Source: an uncultured Phenylobacterium sp.
Lineage (GTDB): Bacteria; Pseudomonadota; Alphaproteobacteria; Caulobacterales; Caulobacteraceae
Reading direction: 5' to 3'
Assembly: GCA_945952175.1 (NCBI GenBank)
Contig: CAMFHW010000186.1
Span: forward strand, 1-7,726
Length of the DNA: 7,726 nucleotides
Made by a program: the position numbers and the translations under genes. Below are positions 6,282 to 7,726 of the stretch, piece after piece. The notes beneath the pieces are model-generated. The model saw only the letters and a program-made list of their open reading frames with translations. It did not search any database and was not told where the DNA came from. Position 1 is the stretch's first letter, and each line of letters starts with the position of its first letter.

Positions 6282-6887
6282 TCACTTCTTCACGAACTCG
6301 ACTTCGAAGATCAGGTCGAGATCATCGCCGGCGAACTGGCTCATGGTCGTGACGCCGAAATCGGATCGCTTCAGGTGGGTGGTCCCCGAGAAGCCGAGCC
6401 GCGTGCCGGCGCCCAGCATGCCCGGCCCGACCCCGTTGAAGGTGACGTCCAGCACCACCGGCTTGGTCACGCCATGGAAGGTCAGGTCGCCGCTCACCGC
6501 GCCCTTGCCGTCGGCGCCCTCGACCTTGGTCGAGACGAAGGTGATGGCCGGATACTTCGGCGCATTGAAATAGCCCGGCCCGGCGATGGTCTTGTCGAAG
6601 TCCGGCAGGCCGGTGTTGATCGACGTCGGGTCGACGGTGATCGTCACCTTGGTCGCCGCCCAGTTGGCCGGATCGTAGGTGAAGCCGCCCTCCAGCCGGT
6701 CGAAGCGCATCGTGAACTTCGAGAAGCCGCCCATGTGGGGGACCTTCACCAGCAGGCTCGCATGCCGCTTGTCGAGCGCGTAATCGCCCTTCGGGACCGC
6801 GGCCGGCTCCGTGCTGGTCGGGTTGGCCCAGGCGGCCCCCGTCAGGCAAGTCGTGAATGCGAGGGTTGCGATTGCGGCGCGGATCAT
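6282..6887 (-). CDS. Secreted YceI family protein
   Basis: A 201-residue periplasmic lipocalin-like protein. Residues 1-21 are a signal peptide with probable cleavage after AAWA (18-21). The mature domain starts YALDKRHASLLVKVPHMGGF (36-55), which keeps the family's D..H. signature, and continues with INTGLPDFD (90-98), YFNAPKYPAITF (106-117), GDLTFHGVTKPVVLDV (133-148) and FGVTTM (177-182). YceI proteins bind long isoprenoid-type lipids, as TTHA1802 of Thermus does with a polyprenyl chain; the ligand here is unknown. ATG 6887 is chosen because a perfect GGAGG lies 8 nt upstream and the signal peptide begins exactly there. Longer in-frame starts at 6902 and 6968 would place that GGAGG inside the coding region and spoil the signal peptide. 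It is the first gene of the long operon, and its stop is 2 nt from the next ATG. Confidence 0.94.
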   Translation of the reverse strand: MIRAAIATLAFTTCLTGAAWANPTSTEPAAVPKGDYALDKRHASLLVKVPHMGGFSKFTMRFDRLEGGFTYDPANWAATKVTITVDPTSINTGLPDFDKTIAGPGYFNAPKYPAITFVSTKVEGADGKGAVSGDLTFHGVTKPVVLDVTFNGVGPGMLGAGTRLGFSGTTHLKRSDFGVTTMSQFAGDDLDLIFEVEFVKK

Positions 6888-7026
6888 TCGGCAGGCCTCC
6901 ATGGGCCGTTTATGCGGGTTCGCGCCGAAATGGTTGCGCCGCCGGAGGGCGGAAAGGCTAGGCCACATTCACGAAACCGTGTGTTTCCGGCGCCGTGGCG
7001 GGCCATGCCGCGGGGTCTCAACCCCG
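6888..7026 (-). promoter_or_regulatory. Leader and promoter region of the yceI operon (no clear boxes)
   Basis: The stretch between the receptor terminator and yceI should hold the promoter of the five-gene operon. I see no convincing -35/-10 pair; CATAAA (6914-6909) is the best -10-like hexamer but has no good partner. Two small symmetric elements are present: gaaac-cgtgt-gtttc (6973-6987), which could be an operator, and a 6-bp hairpin cggggt-ctca-accccg (7011-7026) directly after the terminator. Assignment as a promoter rests on position only. Confidence 0.35.
6896..6900 (-). promoter_or_regulatory. Ribosome binding site that fixes the yceI start
   Basis: GGAGG sits 8 nt before ATG 6887 and immediately follows an in-frame ATG at 6902. 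This near-consensus site decides in favour of the shorter protein with a clean signal peptide. Confidence 0.75.
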
Positions 7027-7064
7027 GAAAAGAACGGCGCGCCTGGACGGGCCAGGCGCGCCGT
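7027..7064 (-). terminator. Rho-independent terminator of the TonB-dependent receptor gene
   Basis: A perfect 13-bp stem, acggcgcgcctgg (7034-7046) with ccaggcgcgccgt (7052-7064), closes a 5-nt loop. In the receptor's reading direction it begins 4 nt after the TGA stop and is followed by TTCTTTTCC. The long GC stem plus T-rich tail is a classic intrinsic terminator, and it separates the receptor from the yceI operon. Confidence 0.88.
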
Positions 7065-7068
7065 GAAC

Positions 7069-7726
7069 TCAGAACTTCTGGCCGAACTTGATCTGGATGG
7101 TCCGCGGCCGGATCGGGTGGATGTAGGGCCGCTGGCAGACGGCCGCGTCGCACTGCGAGGTGCGCAGCGTGTCGCCGATCTCGTCGAAGACGTTCAGGAC
7201 CGAAAGCTCGACGTTCCAGCTGTCCTTGGCCAGGCCGCCCGACAGGTCGACCTGGGTGAAGGCCTTGTCCTTGCCGAGTATGGTCTTCTCGACCGTCCGC
7301 AGGTCGGATTCCGCCGAGCTCTGATAGACCGCCGAGCCTTGGACGTGGCCGTTGAAGTCGCCCCACGGGAATTCGTAGCGGGCGGTGACATTGCCCTTCC
7401 ACTTCGGGGTGACCGGCAGGACCGTGCCGCTGGGCGCCTGCGGGCTGGCGCAGTTCTTCACCGGCTTGCCGGCGGCGTCGACCGTGCCGCAATAGGGCTC
7501 GGTCAGCTTGGCGTCGGTATAGGACGCCGCGCCGTTGATGTTCAGGCCCTGGATCGGCGTGGCCCAGCTGATCTCGGTCTCGGCGCCCTTAACCTCGGCC
7601 TGGCCGGCGTTGAGGATCTCGGTGAACGAGTTCGGGCCCAGGAACGAGAATTGGAAGTCCTTCCAGTCCTCGTAATAGATCGCGCCGTTCCACCGCAGGG
7701 AGTGGTTCGCCCACTCGGTCTTCCAC
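7069..7726 (-). CDS. TonB-dependent receptor, C-terminal part (5' end outside the window)
   Basis: The open frame runs from the right edge to TGA at 7071-7069, about 218 codons, with no internal stop. The translated segment alternates beta-strands and loops as in the outer-membrane barrel: LRWNGAIYYEDWKDFQF, then QAEVKGAETEISWATPIQGL (the V-x-G-x-E strand common in these receptors), GAASYTDAKL, a later LSVLNVFDEIGD block, and a last strand RTIQIKFGQKF ending in the terminal phenylalanine used for outer-membrane insertion. Two loops carry cysteine pairs: YC...NC with 12 residues between, and CDAAVC. These receptors import siderophores, vitamins, sugars or other nutrients with TonB energy. The plug domain, TonB box and any substrate clues are upstream of the window, so the substrate cannot be named. 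An internal GTG at 7461 is not the real start. Confidence 0.93.
   Translation of the reverse strand, partial: WKTEWANHSLRWNGAIYYEDWKDFQFSFLGPNSFTEILNAGQAEVKGAETEISWATPIQGLNINGAASYTDAKLTEPYCGTVDAAGKPVKNCASPQAPSGTVLPVTPKWKGNVTARYEFPWGDFNGHVQGSAVYQSSAESDLRTVEKTILGKDKAFTQVDLSGGLAKDSWNVELSVLNVFDEIGDTLRTSQCDAAVCQRPYIHPIRPRTIQIKFGQKF

Noticed and set aside
5173..6573. Plus-strand open frame of 466 codons opposite the b561-YceI and yceI genes
   Set aside because: It is an Arg/Gly/His/Asp-rich shadow of two conserved genes, with no domain and no plausible promoter.
6888..6968. N-terminal extension of the secreted YceI protein to a start at 6968
   Set aside because: The extension is basic and would bury the signal peptide. 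The perfect GGAGG at 6896-6900 fits ATG 6887.
1..7726. tRNA or rRNA genes, CRISPR arrays, insertion sequences, phage genes or defence systems
   Set aside because: No cloverleaf, regular spacer array, transposase, integrase, attachment-site duplication or known defence protein was seen. Nearly all of the sequence is accounted for by conserved chromosomal genes.

Overview
The window is GC-rich and almost fully coding. All eight genes lie on the minus strand, so transcription runs from high to low coordinates. Gene content, tight packing, a TonB-dependent receptor and a compound inverted repeat at the left edge fit an alphaproteobacterium, most likely in Caulobacteraceae (Caulobacter or Phenylobacterium type). 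That placement is inferred from style and protein content, not from a marker gene.

From the right edge leftward: (1) 7069-7726, the C-terminal part of a TonB-dependent outer-membrane receptor cut by the window edge and closed by a strong intrinsic terminator at 7027-7064. (2) A probable five-gene operon from about 6887 to 1836: secreted YceI; a membrane cytochrome b561 fused to a second YceI domain; Sua5-type threonylcarbamoyl-AMP synthase; an FAD-binding D-2-hydroxyacid dehydrogenase; and the peroxide-stress protein YaaA. These genes overlap or are separated by 23 nt or less. (3) A 101-nt intergenic region, 1735-1835, with stacked repeats that look like an operator. (4) A second operon from 1734 to 83: PadR-family repressor, HAAS/DUF1700 membrane protein and a DUF2807 (GIN-type) beta-repeat protein. 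The first two overlap by 4 nt (ATGA), and the last pair is 9 nt apart with the Shine-Dalgarno overlapping the stop codon. (5) Positions 1-82, a double-hairpin intergenic repeat.

The first operon combines periplasmic/membrane redox or isoprenoid-quinone-type functions (YceI, b561-YceI), a flavin dehydrogenase that presumably feeds electrons to a carrier, and iron/peroxide protection (YaaA), with the tRNA t6A gene sua5 embedded. The second looks like a self-regulated envelope-sensing cassette: PadR represses, the HAAS protein sits in the membrane and the GIN protein presents a repetitive beta structure outside it. Every gene belongs to a known family, and I see no clearly new system. The items most worth a second look are the PadR promoter/operator, the b561-YceI fusion with its extra transmembrane segment and His/Asp-rich linker, and the 70-nt overlap of sua5 with the gene upstream. 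Long plus-strand open frames are antisense shadows caused by high GC.
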